This document shows, piece after piece, positions 27,215 through 34,317 of a DNA stretch of 47,350 nucleotides. The DNA lies in the IMG/VR virus record IMGVR_UViG_3300036845_000499, positions 1-47,350 of that record; one strand, 5' to 3'. Both the position numbers and the translations under genes were made by a program. Every line of letters starts with the position of its first letter. Within the stretch, counting starts at the first letter, position 1. Source of the DNA: a virus. The notes below the pieces were generated by a model. That model saw only the letters and a program-made list of their open reading frames with translations, did not search any database and was not told the origin of the DNA.

Positions 27215-27672
27215 GTTTGATCGAATCATACGATGGCTACTTCGCGCCTGACACCATCATCTCTGTCTCCATCCCCCGCGCGCACTGGCTGAAGATCAGC
27301 GCCGAGGTTGCCCAACTCCGCTCTACCCTCTCCCTCGCCGAGGAAGGGCTGGCGAACTACGAGGAGGAGATGCAGGCGCGGATCAAACTCATGGCGCAGA
27401 AGGATGAGGAGATCGAACGGCTGCGCGCGTGCCGGGCCGAGGCGCTGGAGAACTACGCCAAGCAGAATGCCGAGATCCAACGGCTGCAGCGCGCCCTCAA
27501 CTTCTGGCTCCCCAAGATGCCGGCTGGTGACGACGATACCAGTGAGCTTTTCCAGCGTTTGGGAGACGACATCGCCCTTCTGGTCGGTTATGACGGCGAG
27601 ATGGAGGCTGAAGCAGAGGAGCGCGGCTGGGTCACATTAAACGCTCAACCACAGGAAGCGAAGCATGGCTGA
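27211..27672 (+). CDS. Coiled-coil protein, 153 aa
   Basis: GTG 27211 overlaps the upstream stop. The N-terminal part has strands (FAPDTIISVSIPRAHWLKIS). A long coiled-coil region follows (EEEMQARIKLMAQKDEEIER through NAEIQRLQRALNFW), then a short acidic C-terminal domain. It is probably a homo-oligomer; no family recognised. Confidence 0.75.
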   Translation: MSLIESYDGYFAPDTIISVSIPRAHWLKISAEVAQLRSTLSLAEEGLANYEEEMQARIKLMAQKDEEIERLRACRAEALENYAKQNAEIQRLQRALNFWLPKMPAGDDDTSELFQRLGDDIALLVGYDGEMEAEAEERGWVTLNAQPQEAKHG

Positions 27673-27841
27673 AGACATCGTGGACGAGCTTGAGGCCCGC
27701 GGCGACCCCCTCTCCATAAGGGCCGCTCGCTACATCCGCATCAAGCGCAATACAGAAGAAGGGCTAGAGCGAGAATTGCGCCGTATGTGCCAGAAGTCCT
27801 TGGCGCGCGAGTCATCAGAATACCCTACCGACGTGAAATAG
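27665..27841 (+). CDS. 58-residue helical protein
   Basis: ATG 27665 lies inside the end of the previous gene. The product MAEDIVDELEARGDPLSIRA continues ARYIRIKRNTEEGLERELRR and MCQKSLARESSEY. It is helical and charged. Its TAG stop lies one base before the promoter that follows. Coding is supported by overlap and full frame. Confidence 0.65.
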   Translation: MAEDIVDELEARGDPLSIRAARYIRIKRNTEEGLERELRRMCQKSLARESSEYPTDVK

Positions 27842-27842
27842 T

Positions 27843-27890
27843 TTGACACGTACAAAATACGTGCTATATTGATCCCACTGAAACGGGAGA
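27843..27890 (+). promoter_or_regulatory. Internal promoter with palindromic operator
   Basis: TTGACA (27843-27848), 16 bases, TATATT (27865-27870): a strong sigma70-like promoter inside the plus-strand operon. Between the two boxes lies the dyad CACGTA-CAAAA-TACGTG (27847-27863). CGGGAGA follows as ribosome site and ATG at 27896. This is the clearest regulated promoter in the window. Confidence 0.8.
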
Positions 27891-27895
27891 CGGCC

Positions 27896-28099
27896 ATGCA
27901 GATCAAGACCCAAGAGCATATCGACATGCTGGCCATGTTCGAGCGCGAGTACAGAGGCCGGATGGACAAGGAGCGTAAGGAACTGTGGGCGATGGGTCGG
28001 ATCTATCAGGACGGCCAGGTCAACGAGTTGTTCCTGGCGTACCGGAAAGGCTACGCCCTCGCCCGTTCGGTCTACTTGGCTGGGTCGGTGGCCGCGTGA
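27896..28099 (+). CDS. Helical protein under own promoter, 67 aa
   Basis: The product (MQIKTQEHIDMLAMFEREYR) is helical, highly charged (GRMDKERKELWAMGRI) and ends in an Ala-rich helix (YRKGYALARSVYLAGSV). It is coupled to the ribbon-helix-helix gene that follows. It resembles small phage regulators or partners, but no domain is identified. Confidence 0.75.
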   Translation: MQIKTQEHIDMLAMFEREYRGRMDKERKELWAMGRIYQDGQVNELFLAYRKGYALARSVYLAGSVAA

Positions 28100-28311
28100 A
28101 GAAGAAGGCTAAGAAGCGCCCCGGCCGCCCCTCGGCGGCTGGAGGCCGAGTGAAGTTCACGACGACACTGCCGGCGGACATCGTGGAGTCTCTTCGAGAG
28201 ATTGGAGGCGGCAACGCCTCTCAGGCGATAATTATGCTCGTCAAGGCCACGATGGCCATCCGAGTGACCGACAAGACGATACGATCCGTCAACCAAACAG
28301 ACGAGCGGTGA
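28096..28311 (+). CDS. Ribbon-helix-helix regulator, 71 aa
   Basis: GTG 28096 overlaps the upstream stop (GTGA). A basic leader (KKKAKKRPGRPSAAGGR) precedes a strand (VKFTTTLPADIV) and helices (ESLREIGGGNASQAIIMLVK), fitting a CopG-type fold with an AT-hook-like RPGRP. It is the obvious candidate to bind the CACGTA dyad upstream and regulate this pair. Confidence 0.8.
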   Translation: MKKKAKKRPGRPSAAGGRVKFTTTLPADIVESLREIGGGNASQAIIMLVKATMAIRVTDKTIRSVNQTDER

Positions 28312-28776
28312 ATGAACGCGCGACAGCAAAAAATCTACGACGGACTGCTCAAGTTACCACCCGAGAACGACCATCACGCCTTGGGCGCTGCATACTGGCT
28401 AGGTCGCCGGAACCCCAAAATGCGTGTCGATGATGCAGGCCCGGTTGTAGGCGCTCCCGGCTCAGACGCGCGAGTCGCTTTCCGTGCTGGGAAACGAGCC
28501 GCCCTCCCAACTACGAGCGCATCTGCAAACAACCCGTTTCGCACTCGCGAGATGCGTAAAGCTTTTGAAGACCTCGTGAGCGCATACACTGAGCGCCGCA
28601 AAGTTCTGTTCCTACGTGACGGGACGCCGAACAAAGGTAACAGTCCAGCGAACGTGTTTTGGATGGGTTTCAAAGGTCAGAATGTCGGCGATGGTTTCGC
28701 GGATCGCGCGAGCCGTGAGATGCTTGCATACGCTCACTGGCGCGCAGGCAAAGCGTGCGCTTCGCTGAAGCGCTGA
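28312..28776 (+). CDS. Hypothetical protein with repeated motif, 154 aa
   Basis: The protein has two parts with a similar layout: DGLLKLPPENDHHALGAAYW... and, later, FEDLVSAYTERR...NVFWMGFKGQNVG. In each, a helix is followed by a small GW/GF turn and an 'R..rag' segment (ARVAFRAGKRAA, AYAHWRAGKACA). This suggests an internal duplication. Similar ones in phages are called 'hypothetical'. ATG 28312 directly follows the previous stop. Confidence 0.7.
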   Translation: MNARQQKIYDGLLKLPPENDHHALGAAYWLGRRNPKMRVDDAGPVVGAPGSDARVAFRAGKRAALPTTSASANNPFRTREMRKAFEDLVSAYTERRKVLFLRDGTPNKGNSPANVFWMGFKGQNVGDGFADRASREMLAYAHWRAGKACASLKR

Positions 28777-28782
28777 CCAACT

Positions 28783-28983
28783 ATGAACACGTATTGCGAA
28801 GAGCCTCGCTACGGCATGTACACGACGGGAACGAACTCCGCCGCAGATCGCCGCGTATCATCCTGCGGTGACTATGCTGAATTCCACACGGGCGGCCACG
28901 CGCTGTGCAAGGTCCATGCGCTACGGGCTGAGCGCGAAGGCAAAAAGGTCGAGCCGATGCAACGGGATCAACCAGCGGGGTGA
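28783..28983 (+). CDS. Cys/His small protein, 66 aa
   Basis: The sequence begins MNTYCEEPRYGMYTTGTNSA and carries SSCGDYAEFHTGGHALCKVH, a C...H...C-x-x-H pattern that could bind zinc. The pattern recalls the protein at 22161. A basic, Glu-rich end follows. No family recognised. Confidence 0.7.
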   Translation: MNTYCEEPRYGMYTTGTNSAADRRVSSCGDYAEFHTGGHALCKVHALRAEREGKKVEPMQRDQPAG

Positions 28984-28986
28984 CGA

Positions 28987-29214
28987 ATGAAGATTCTGGA
29001 TCCGATCGAGCAAAGCGAAGCCCGCGCGGAGCGATGGGCGGACGAGCGCATCCTGGGCGAGAACTTCGTTTGCGACTGCGGGCGGCAATGCAAACTGGAG
29101 AACGGAGTTATCCTTTCGCCAGATCCTAACGGCATCCCTGTCTGCCCGGATTGTGCCATGGAAGATCCGGCTTATGCCAAGTGGTGCGCGGATCGCCCAA
29201 AGCTCACCGGCTAA
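28987..29214 (+). CDS. Zinc-ribbon protein, 75 aa
   Basis: A helical N-terminus (EQSEARAERWADERILGEN) precedes CDCGRQCKLENG and CPDCAMEDP, a CxC/CxxC zinc ribbon. ATG 28987 follows the previous stop by three bases. Function unknown; may act as a small binding module. Confidence 0.75.
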   Translation: MKILDPIEQSEARAERWADERILGENFVCDCGRQCKLENGVILSPDPNGIPVCPDCAMEDPAYAKWCADRPKLTG

Positions 29215-29229
29215 CTCAACAGGTGTTGA

Positions 29230-29382
29230 ATGGGAAACGACGAGTGTGATGAACTACTTGAGGCGCTGGGTACGATCGGGCGCAAGTTCAATGGGTACGA
29301 GTACGGGCTTCCCATGCACGATGCCGACGAGGTGGAGCGGATGCGCGAAGCCGTTCGCGAATGGTTCGGCACGCGGCTATGA
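29230..29382 (+). CDS. 50-residue acidic protein, end of accessory operon
   Basis: ATG 29230 has AGGTG upstream. MGNDECDELLEALGTIGRKF continues NGYEYGLPMHDADEVERMRE and ends VREWFGTRL. It is a small helical acidic protein. It is the last clear plus-strand gene before the convergent late module. No family recognised. Confidence 0.65.
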   Translation: MGNDECDELLEALGTIGRKFNGYEYGLPMHDADEVERMREAVREWFGTRL

Positions 29383-29399
29383 TGCGACCGTCTAAAACA

Positions 29400-30014
29400 T
29401 CACAACACCGGATTACATGTCACGGTATTGGATTGGGCAACAGGCTGAGTGCCCGCAGGAATCGTGACCAAAAAAGCCGGCGTCCGCACACTCTCCATGC
29501 CGCCCGTCGTGTATGACGTCAGCGCCAGCGAATATTGGCCTACAGGCAGGATCGGTAGCGTATAGCGCATCGTCGCTGGATTGCTGATCGTATAAACCGC
29601 GGATCCCGCATAGATGTGATAGCCCGCGAGCATCGCGCCAGCGACCGGTTTCGGTGCACTCCACGAAATCGTGATTCCGGTCACAGTGCCCGGCGTCGTG
29701 ACCGGCGGCGCACTGACGGTGCCCCATACGAACTTGCTCGACGGCCACCAATTCGAAGTCGTCCCATTGTAGGCGGTGTTCGTGAACACCGAGTCCGCCG
29801 GCAGGATCGCGCTGGACGGTTGCCACGTCGCCTTACCTGCGCGCAATATCGCGATCACGAGGCCGGGCGCCGCGGGCTTGTATGCCGTGGCGGCACAGTT
29901 TGGCCATGGTATCATGGGTGTACCGGCGGCTGCGCTCGAGCACGTCAGGACGGAAGGAGGGGTTTGGGCAGCGAGCGGCGCGGAGAACGCGAGCAATATA
30001 ATGAGGATGCGCAT
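29400..30014 (-). CDS. Secreted FN3-like protein, 204 aa
   Basis: A signal peptide (MRILIILLAFSAPLAAQTPP) leads into a mature protein with four cysteines and a fibronectin-type III-like domain (VTGITISWSAPKPVAGAMLA, AGYHIYAGSAVYTI, YSLALTSYTTGG). FN3 domains are often in phage structural or surface proteins, but here the signal peptide suggests export by the host. Located at the end of the late operon after the lysis genes. It may modify the host envelope or be a moron. FN3 call is by pattern. Confidence 0.75.
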   Translation of the reverse strand: MRILIILLAFSAPLAAQTPPSVLTCSSAAAGTPMIPWPNCAATAYKPAAPGLVIAILRAGKATWQPSSAILPADSVFTNTAYNGTTSNWWPSSKFVWGTVSAPPVTTPGTVTGITISWSAPKPVAGAMLAGYHIYAGSAVYTISNPATMRYTLPILPVGQYSLALTSYTTGGMESVRTPAFLVTIPAGTQPVAQSNTVTCNPVL

Positions 30015-30049
30015 AAGAACTCCGAATGTGGAGCCCTAGAATACGCCGG

Positions 30050-30250
30050 TTACTTCCCCGTGGCCTTTGCGATTGCCGCCGTCAGCGCGGCCTCCGCCGA
30101 ATCATCACTGCCAGCGATCTGCGCCCATTGCTCAGGGGTGAGCGTAGTTTGCCCATTGGCCTGTGCCTGCTGGATCAATTGGCCAATCTGGCTGGCGTTG
30201 TTGAGCAATGCCACGAGAAGATCGACAGCGACGGATACGGCGGTTCCCAT
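30050..30250 (-). CDS. Small Ala/Gln-rich hydrophobic protein, 66 aa
   Basis: ATG 30250 shares TAATG with the lipoprotein stop. The N-terminal part is hydrophobic (MGTAVSVAVDLLVALLNNAS), then Gln-rich (QIGQLIQQAQANGQTTLTPE) and an Ala-rich helix. It is likely a small helical protein associated with the lysis block, possibly membrane-interacting. No family recognised. Confidence 0.7.
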   Translation of the reverse strand: MGTAVSVAVDLLVALLNNASQIGQLIQQAQANGQTTLTPEQWAQIAGSDDSAEAALTAAIAKATGK

Positions 30251-30609
30251 TATTTGGCGCTCCCGTGTGCATTCAGATAGGCCTGAAGCGCGGTGAGTGC
30301 ACTCGTAGCCAGTGCCAGTTCACTGGAGGCACCCGAGGCGTTTCCGGCGACTTCCGCGGCCTTGGCGGCGTCGAGCAGGCTGCGCGCATTCTTCTCCATT
30401 CCCTGTACGGCCTCGGCGTCATTGACCGAAATCGAACCGGTCGTCAGTGCGGTTGTCGTGGCCTGCACGACAGCAGTATGGACTGAGTATGCCTCGGCAA
30501 GCTGCTGATCGAATCCCTTGGGGGTCGGCAATCCGATGGAGGCGCACGCCTGCAGGGCGATCAGCAGAATTGCCAATAAGAGTCCATTTCGGTTGACGAA
30601 GTCTTTCAT
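30250..30609 (-). CDS. Lipoprotein in the lysis region, 119 aa
   Basis: The N-terminus is a lipoprotein signal (LLLAILLIALQACASIG), with a lipobox LQAC and predicted modified cysteine. The remainder is helical (VHTAVVQATTTALTTGSIS, AEAVQGMEKNARSLLDAA). In position it could serve the outer-membrane spanin role, but its length and Ala-rich helix differ from typical Rz1, and no partner inner spanin is clear. ATG 30609 overlaps the holin-like stop (ATGA). Confidence 0.8.
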   Translation of the reverse strand: MKDFVNRNGLLLAILLIALQACASIGLPTPKGFDQQLAEAYSVHTAVVQATTTALTTGSISVNDAEAVQGMEKNARSLLDAAKAAEVAGNASGASSELALATSALTALQAYLNAHGSAK

Positions 30610-30911
30610 GGTGCTTTCGACAACGGTTTCTCGGCATTGGCCAGCGTGTTCGGATGCACATCGGCGCTGGCCTGCGTGAGGGTCAGCGGCTGCACCGTCG
30701 ACCGAGCCCGAATGAATGTACCTACGACGGGCGCAATGACCGCGATCACCCCGAAAATAGCTGTGATTCCGTTGGCAACGTCTCCCGACGAACTCCATCC
30801 CAGAAGCTGACCGAGCTTTGGAAATACGGCGATCAAGGCGGAGACGGCAGTCGTTACGAGACCGATCTGCTGTGGCGACTTGTACCAAGGAATCGCGTCG
30901 AGGTTGTTCAT
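30606..30911 (-). CDS. Holin-like membrane protein, 101 aa
   Basis: Two membrane segments (IGLVTTAVSALIAVFPKLGQ, GITAIFGVIAVIAPVVGTFI) are separated by a short Ser/Gly loop, followed by a polar tail. This resembles class II holins and phage membrane proteins next to endolysins. It lies just downstream of the endolysin gene. Holin function is inference from topology and position. Confidence 0.75.
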   Translation of the reverse strand: MNNLDAIPWYKSPQQIGLVTTAVSALIAVFPKLGQLLGWSSSGDVANGITAIFGVIAVIAPVVGTFIRARSTVQPLTLTQASADVHPNTLANAEKPLSKAP

Positions 30912-30949
30912 GCGCCCTAGCTTACGCCTGCAGTAACGCTTGCGCTAGA

Positions 30950-31420
30950 TTACGGCTCGAATGCCTCGACCGCCGTATTAATCACCCGCGTCGCCCAGCC
31001 GCGCCCAAAGGTGCGCCATGCCGGTAGTCCGGTGAGGAAGAAAATCCGCTCGACGCTGACCGACGTCATGATGCCGGATCGGCCTGCAGCGGCGCTAGTC
31101 GTCTGCGGACCCATCACGCCATCCACGGGCACCTTCAGAGCGCGCTGCAATGCCTTCGTTGCCTCGCTGACACCGGAATTGGCGGCAAAGTCCAACAGGA
31201 CGAAGGCCAGCGGTTCCCAGAGTTCATCTCCGCGGATTTTGCCCCAGTAGTCCGTGCGGTAGATTTGCGTCGCCTGCCCGATCGTGAGGTTGCGGATATC
31301 CAGATTCGGATAGGCCCGTTGGGAAATTCCGAAGTTCGTCAGTCCGCCGGGATCGGACGGGTTTTCGACCAAGCCGCCCTCGTTCTTGAGCACATTAGCG
31401 ATGGCGCGCTCGAAGCTCAT
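30950..31420 (-). CDS. Endolysin, GH108-type muramidase, 156 aa
   Basis: The enzyme should cleave peptidoglycan to release progeny. The GH108 signature is clear: FERAIANVLKNEGGLVENPS then DPGGLTNFGIS, with catalytic Glu14 in the NEGG motif. The C-terminal half matches the PG_binding_3 domain (YWGKIRGDELWEPLAFVLLD, DFAANSGVSEATKALQRAL, VDGVMGPQT). There is no signal peptide, so it needs a holin. ATG 31420 overlaps the upstream stop (ATGA). Length is slightly short but complete. Confidence 0.92.
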   Translation of the reverse strand: MSFERAIANVLKNEGGLVENPSDPGGLTNFGISQRAYPNLDIRNLTIGQATQIYRTDYWGKIRGDELWEPLAFVLLDFAANSGVSEATKALQRALKVPVDGVMGPQTTSAAAGRSGIMTSVSVERIFFLTGLPAWRTFGRGWATRVINTAVEAFEP

Positions 31421-31638
31421 TTCACGAACGCCTTCACCAGCATGATCATCCCGGAGATCGCCCCGATGCCGCCCAGTGCCCACGCCACCGTGCGCTCAAG
31501 GTACCGGATGCGCTTCTCATGGTCGGTGCCGATGCGCTCCAGATCCTTCTTGTGATTTTCGAACAGACCGGCCATGCGTTCATTGACCTGCGGTTGCGGC
31601 GCTCCAGCATCCAGCATCCGGTGAAGCTGCTCTACCAT
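31417..31638 (-). CDS. Membrane/coiled-coil protein, XhlA-like, 73 aa
   Basis: A charged helix (FENHKKDLERIGTDHEKRIR) leads into a C-terminal membrane helix (VAWALGGIGAISGMIMLVKA). This is like haemolysin XhlA-type proteins that assist holins. ATG 31638 follows the previous stop by one base. It is coupled to the endolysin. Possible lysis role. Confidence 0.7.
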   Translation of the reverse strand: MVEQLHRMLDAGAPQPQVNERMAGLFENHKKDLERIGTDHEKRIRYLERTVAWALGGIGAISGMIMLVKAFVK

Positions 31639-31639
31639 C

Positions 31640-31831
31640 CTAACAGCCGTTGGCCTGGGCGATGGCGAGTACCAGCAAGTTGCAATCCGCCTGCGTGCGA
31701 CTGGCCGGCCCTTTCGCATCGATCGCGTCAACTGCCGTTTTGTTGGCCGGCGACAGTTCGGCATACAAACATGGATCAGTGACCGCCACCAACAGTACCT
31801 TTGCCTTCTGGATGACTCCGCCTGCTCCCAT
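31640..31831 (-). CDS. Hypothetical Cys-containing protein, 63 aa
   Basis: GGAGAAAGACA precedes ATG 31831, which lies within the end of the upstream gene. The product (MGAGGVIQKAKVLLVAVTDP) is hydrophobic at the start and Ala-rich after (LSPANKTAVDAIDAKGPASR), with three Cys. It may be a small virion or lysis accessory protein. No family recognised. Confidence 0.65.
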   Translation of the reverse strand: MGAGGVIQKAKVLLVAVTDPCLYAELSPANKTAVDAIDAKGPASRTQADCNLLVLAIAQANGC

Positions 31832-32162
31832 TGTCTTTCTCCTGCTTGTATGACTCTTGATCCAAGTTGCCTTGCGGCCCTCGGGTGTAATCTCCCGGCA
31901 GCATCAGACCGGAGCGATGGGCTACCACCGTCCAGTCGTCGAGTTTCAATTCTACCATGCGGTACTGGCGTTCCAGCAGGTCATAGTTGCGCGCCTGTAC
32001 AGAGCGCTCGGCAATGTCGATACCCATCACGACACCGCATGCCCCGATGATGGTCACGAGCAATACGACCACAATCAGTGTGGCGCCGCCCAGATCGATG
32101 CGCACCACGTTGACGTTGGCGCTCTCGTGAGCCGTGACATCCGCCGAATGCTCGTTGTGCAT
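31776..32162 (-). CDS. Membrane protein with coiled-coil, 128 aa
   Basis: ATG 32162 has GAAGGCG upstream. One membrane helix (ATLIVVVLLVTIIGACGVVM) is followed by a charged helix (RNYDLLERQYRMVELKLDDW) and a basic end. It resembles an inner spanin in topology, though that is unproven. The last 56 bases overlap the next gene's start. Confidence 0.65.
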   Translation of the reverse strand: MHNEHSADVTAHESANVNVVRIDLGGATLIVVVLLVTIIGACGVVMGIDIAERSVQARNYDLLERQYRMVELKLDDWTVVAHRSGLMLPGDYTRGPQGNLDQESYKQEKDNGSRRSHPEGKGTVGGGH

Positions 32163-32167
32163 CGCCT

Positions 32168-32626
32168 TCAAGGGCTGCCGCGATAGACCCGCGCCTCTAC
32201 TCGATCCACTCGGCTGTCGGTACTTTCCAGATGTTTCTCCATCATCTGCTGTTTGACCGCGATTGCCTGCAACTCTTCCATCTGAAGGCTGATCCGGCCC
32301 AGCCACGCCACAATCGCTAATCCCACCAGCCCCAGTACCCAGTCTTTCCACGATGACTCCTTGCCGCCCTCACTGTAATTACCGGTCATTCGGAATCCCT
32401 GTTGTTCCCAGTCGATCTGTTCGATCTGTCCTTCAAGTTCTCGCAAGCGGCGCCCATAATCGGGGTCCTGATCATGCGGATCCTGGTAGCGCCGCGCTTC
32501 CATGGCTTGCTGGAAGTACACTACCGTGCGATCCCACAGTTTCTGCATCTCAGCCTTGATGAGGATGGCAACGTGTGTTTCGCAATCATCTTTTCTGTGT
32601 TCGAACAGACTCCCCGCTTGATTCAT
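32168..32626 (-). CDS. Coiled-coil membrane protein, 152 aa
   Basis: The N-terminal half is polar and helical (AILIKAEMQKLWDRTVVYFQ, RLRELEGQIEQIDWEQQGF). A membrane helix follows (SWKDWVLGLVGLAIVAWLGR), and the C-terminus is another coiled coil (QQMMEKHLESTDSRVDRVEA). It is one of three such proteins between tail and lysis genes. ATG 32626 follows AGGA. Confidence 0.7.
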   Translation of the reverse strand: MNQAGSLFEHRKDDCETHVAILIKAEMQKLWDRTVVYFQQAMEARRYQDPHDQDPDYGRRLRELEGQIEQIDWEQQGFRMTGNYSEGGKESSWKDWVLGLVGLAIVAWLGRISLQMEELQAIAVKQQMMEKHLESTDSRVDRVEARVYRGSP

Positions 32627-32634
32627 GACGCGTC

Positions 32635-32976
32635 CTATGTCTTGAAGTCCCGCACGTCAAACTCACCCTTCAGTTCGCTTTCAGGCAGCGTCCGGTATGC
32701 CTCCGGCTGCCCGTTCCGAAATAGATTCAAGATCATCGCGCCCGGCGTCAGAGCCTGAATCGAATGCCGCCGTGAACCGTCGAAATCATAAAGGTCACCC
32801 GCGCCCAAGTATACGGTTTCGGTGGCGAAGACGACATTAACGTGGCCGTTCAAAACGCATACGTTGTGGGCATCGAGATCCGTGTGCGCATGCCATGGCA
32901 GGCCGTCCTCGGCGGTATCGAAAACGTATTTGATGCCGAACACCGATCCTGAGAGGTAGTGCTCAAATCGCGTCAT
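32635..32976 (-). CDS. Cupin-fold protein, 113 aa
   Basis: The sequence has a small beta-barrel with cupin-type metal motif pieces: GLPWHAHTDLDAHNVCVLNG and VYLGAGDLYDFDGSRRHSIQ. It ends with a polar helix. Phage cupin-like proteins are found near tail genes; their role is unclear, possibly structural or binding a small molecule. ATG 32976 overlaps the previous stop by one base. Confidence 0.75.
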   Translation of the reverse strand: MTRFEHYLSGSVFGIKYVFDTAEDGLPWHAHTDLDAHNVCVLNGHVNVVFATETVYLGAGDLYDFDGSRRHSIQALTPGAMILNLFRNGQPEAYRTLPESELKGEFDVRDFKT

Positions 32977-33680
32977 CAGGTGTAGATGAACGTGACTTTG
33001 CCCGGCGCGCCCGCTGAGCCGGGATTTATCGAGCCCAGCCCGGCATTACCGCCGCTGGGACCGGTGCCGAGCGCTCCGGACCCGGTTATGCCCGCGCCGC
33101 CGAGCCCCGTCGAACGACCCGGTACGCCTGCATGGCCGGCAGAATTCGTCGTTGTACCGCCGCTCGCTGTCGCACCCGCCGCGCCCGCCGTTCCCGGATT
33201 AGTGCCGCCGCCACCGCCCGGTGCCGTCATGGTCGCGAGCGTGAACGTTCCCGAGGACACCGTTGAAGCGCTGCCCGAGCCTGCGGACGCGCCGCCTGCC
33301 GAACCGCCCGTACCGACTGTCACCGCGATGGTCTGACCGCCCTTTCCCGCGACTGAGTACGAGCTCTCCGCGTAGCCGCCCGAGCCACCCGACGATCCGG
33401 TGTCTGCCGCGCAACCCGTGCCAATACCCTGACAGCCGCCGCCTGGCGCGCCCCAGTCGCCGATGACTACATTGGAGGCGCCGAACGGAATGACCTCAGT
33501 GAAAGACCCCGCCGTGCTGTAGGTATGGGTGACGGGAGGAGTGAAGGCTGCGAAGAACAGTTTCCAGACCCCGCCGACATTGACCCAACCCTGCAAGATG
33601 GTGCGCCACGTACCGCCCACGTTGGCGGCCGGCGCCACGAGGGTTTTCCAGATACCGCCAACGTTGACGTTCCATGTCAT
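32976..33680 (-). CDS. Glycine-rich tail tip/adhesin-like protein, 234 aa
   Basis: Three short N-terminal repeats occur (NVGGIWKTL, NVGGTWRTI, NVGGVWKLF), then FTPPVTHTYSTAGSFTEVI leading into a very Gly-rich C-terminus (APGGGGGTNPGTAGAAGATA, and many GxG pairs). This layout is typical of phage tail-fibre proteins whose Gly-rich end forms a polyglycine-II bundle for receptor binding, as in T4-like gp38 adhesins. The ending KVTFIYT is strand-like. Receptor role is inference. Confidence 0.8.
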   Translation of the reverse strand: MTWNVNVGGIWKTLVAPAANVGGTWRTILQGWVNVGGVWKLFFAAFTPPVTHTYSTAGSFTEVIPFGASNVVIGDWGAPGGGCQGIGTGCAADTGSSGGSGGYAESSYSVAGKGGQTIAVTVGTGGSAGGASAGSGSASTVSSGTFTLATMTAPGGGGGTNPGTAGAAGATASGGTTTNSAGHAGVPGRSTGLGGAGITGSGALGTGPSGGNAGLGSINPGSAGAPGKVTFIYT

Positions 33681-33681
33681 G

Positions 33682-34317
33682 TCAGTAGATGAGCACTAAG
33701 TCGCCCGACGATCCGCCGCTGGGCGAGCCACCGGACTGTACAGTGACAATGCCCGATCCCAGCGATCCCCGGTAAGCATTCGCCGGCAACTGCCCGACCG
33801 GTAGCGAGCCCGACACCTGTCCCATTGAAAGCGCTAACGACGCCTGCCACTGTGTGACCGCGCCGACTGGCACCTGTCCGTCCAATATCTGGCCACTCAA
33901 TTGCGCAAATGTCGTGATCAGCGTCTGCGCATTAGCAATCAATGCGCCGTCACTCACAACCAGCGTGCGCGAGCCTTGTGGAAGATTTAAGGCGTTTCCC
34001 CCTGCGATAGAGAGAATGACAGTGAACGCACCCGACGTCGCATTGTAAATCGTCCATAGTCCACCAATGCCGGTCGGAATCTGATAGACCAAATTTGCCG
34101 ATATTGTACCCGTGAATTCGATATTAATCGGGCGGTATTGAGCGAGCGTCAGCGCATAGGTGCCGGCGGTCACGCCGGTGACGTTGATTGTCGCGGTGCC
34201 CCCGAGAGCCGTGTCGATATCATCCCAGTCCACATTCACTGGAGCTGCCCACGCATTGACGTAGTCCCCTGATGCTGGTTTCTCAATGCCCTTGTTGGTC
34301 GTGAACGTACTCGGCAT
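33682..34317 (-). CDS. Tail fibre-like protein, 211 aa
   Basis: ATG 34317 overlaps the upstream stop (TGATG). The protein has a phage-fibre look: DYVNAWAAPVNVDWDDIDTA, then beta-rich stretches (YALTLAQYRPINIEFTGTIS, WTIYNATSGAFTVILSIAGG), then ALNLPQGSRTLVVSDGALIA, and a Ser/Gly-rich end. It resembles short tail-fibre/DUF proteins in podoviruses. Its partner may be the Gly-rich protein downstream. Confidence 0.75.
   Translation of the reverse strand: MPSTFTTNKGIEKPASGDYVNAWAAPVNVDWDDIDTALGGTATINVTGVTAGTYALTLAQYRPINIEFTGTISANLVYQIPTGIGGLWTIYNATSGAFTVILSIAGGNALNLPQGSRTLVVSDGALIANAQTLITTFAQLSGQILDGQVPVGAVTQWQASLALSMGQVSGSLPVGQLPANAYRGSLGSGIVTVQSGGSPSGGSSGDLVLIY

Noticed and set aside
29379-29516. 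Short plus-strand frame beginning ATGATGCGACCG at the end of the accessory operon
   Set aside because: It runs antisense through the FN3-like gene and gives a basic unstructured peptide. The minus-strand gene is better supported.
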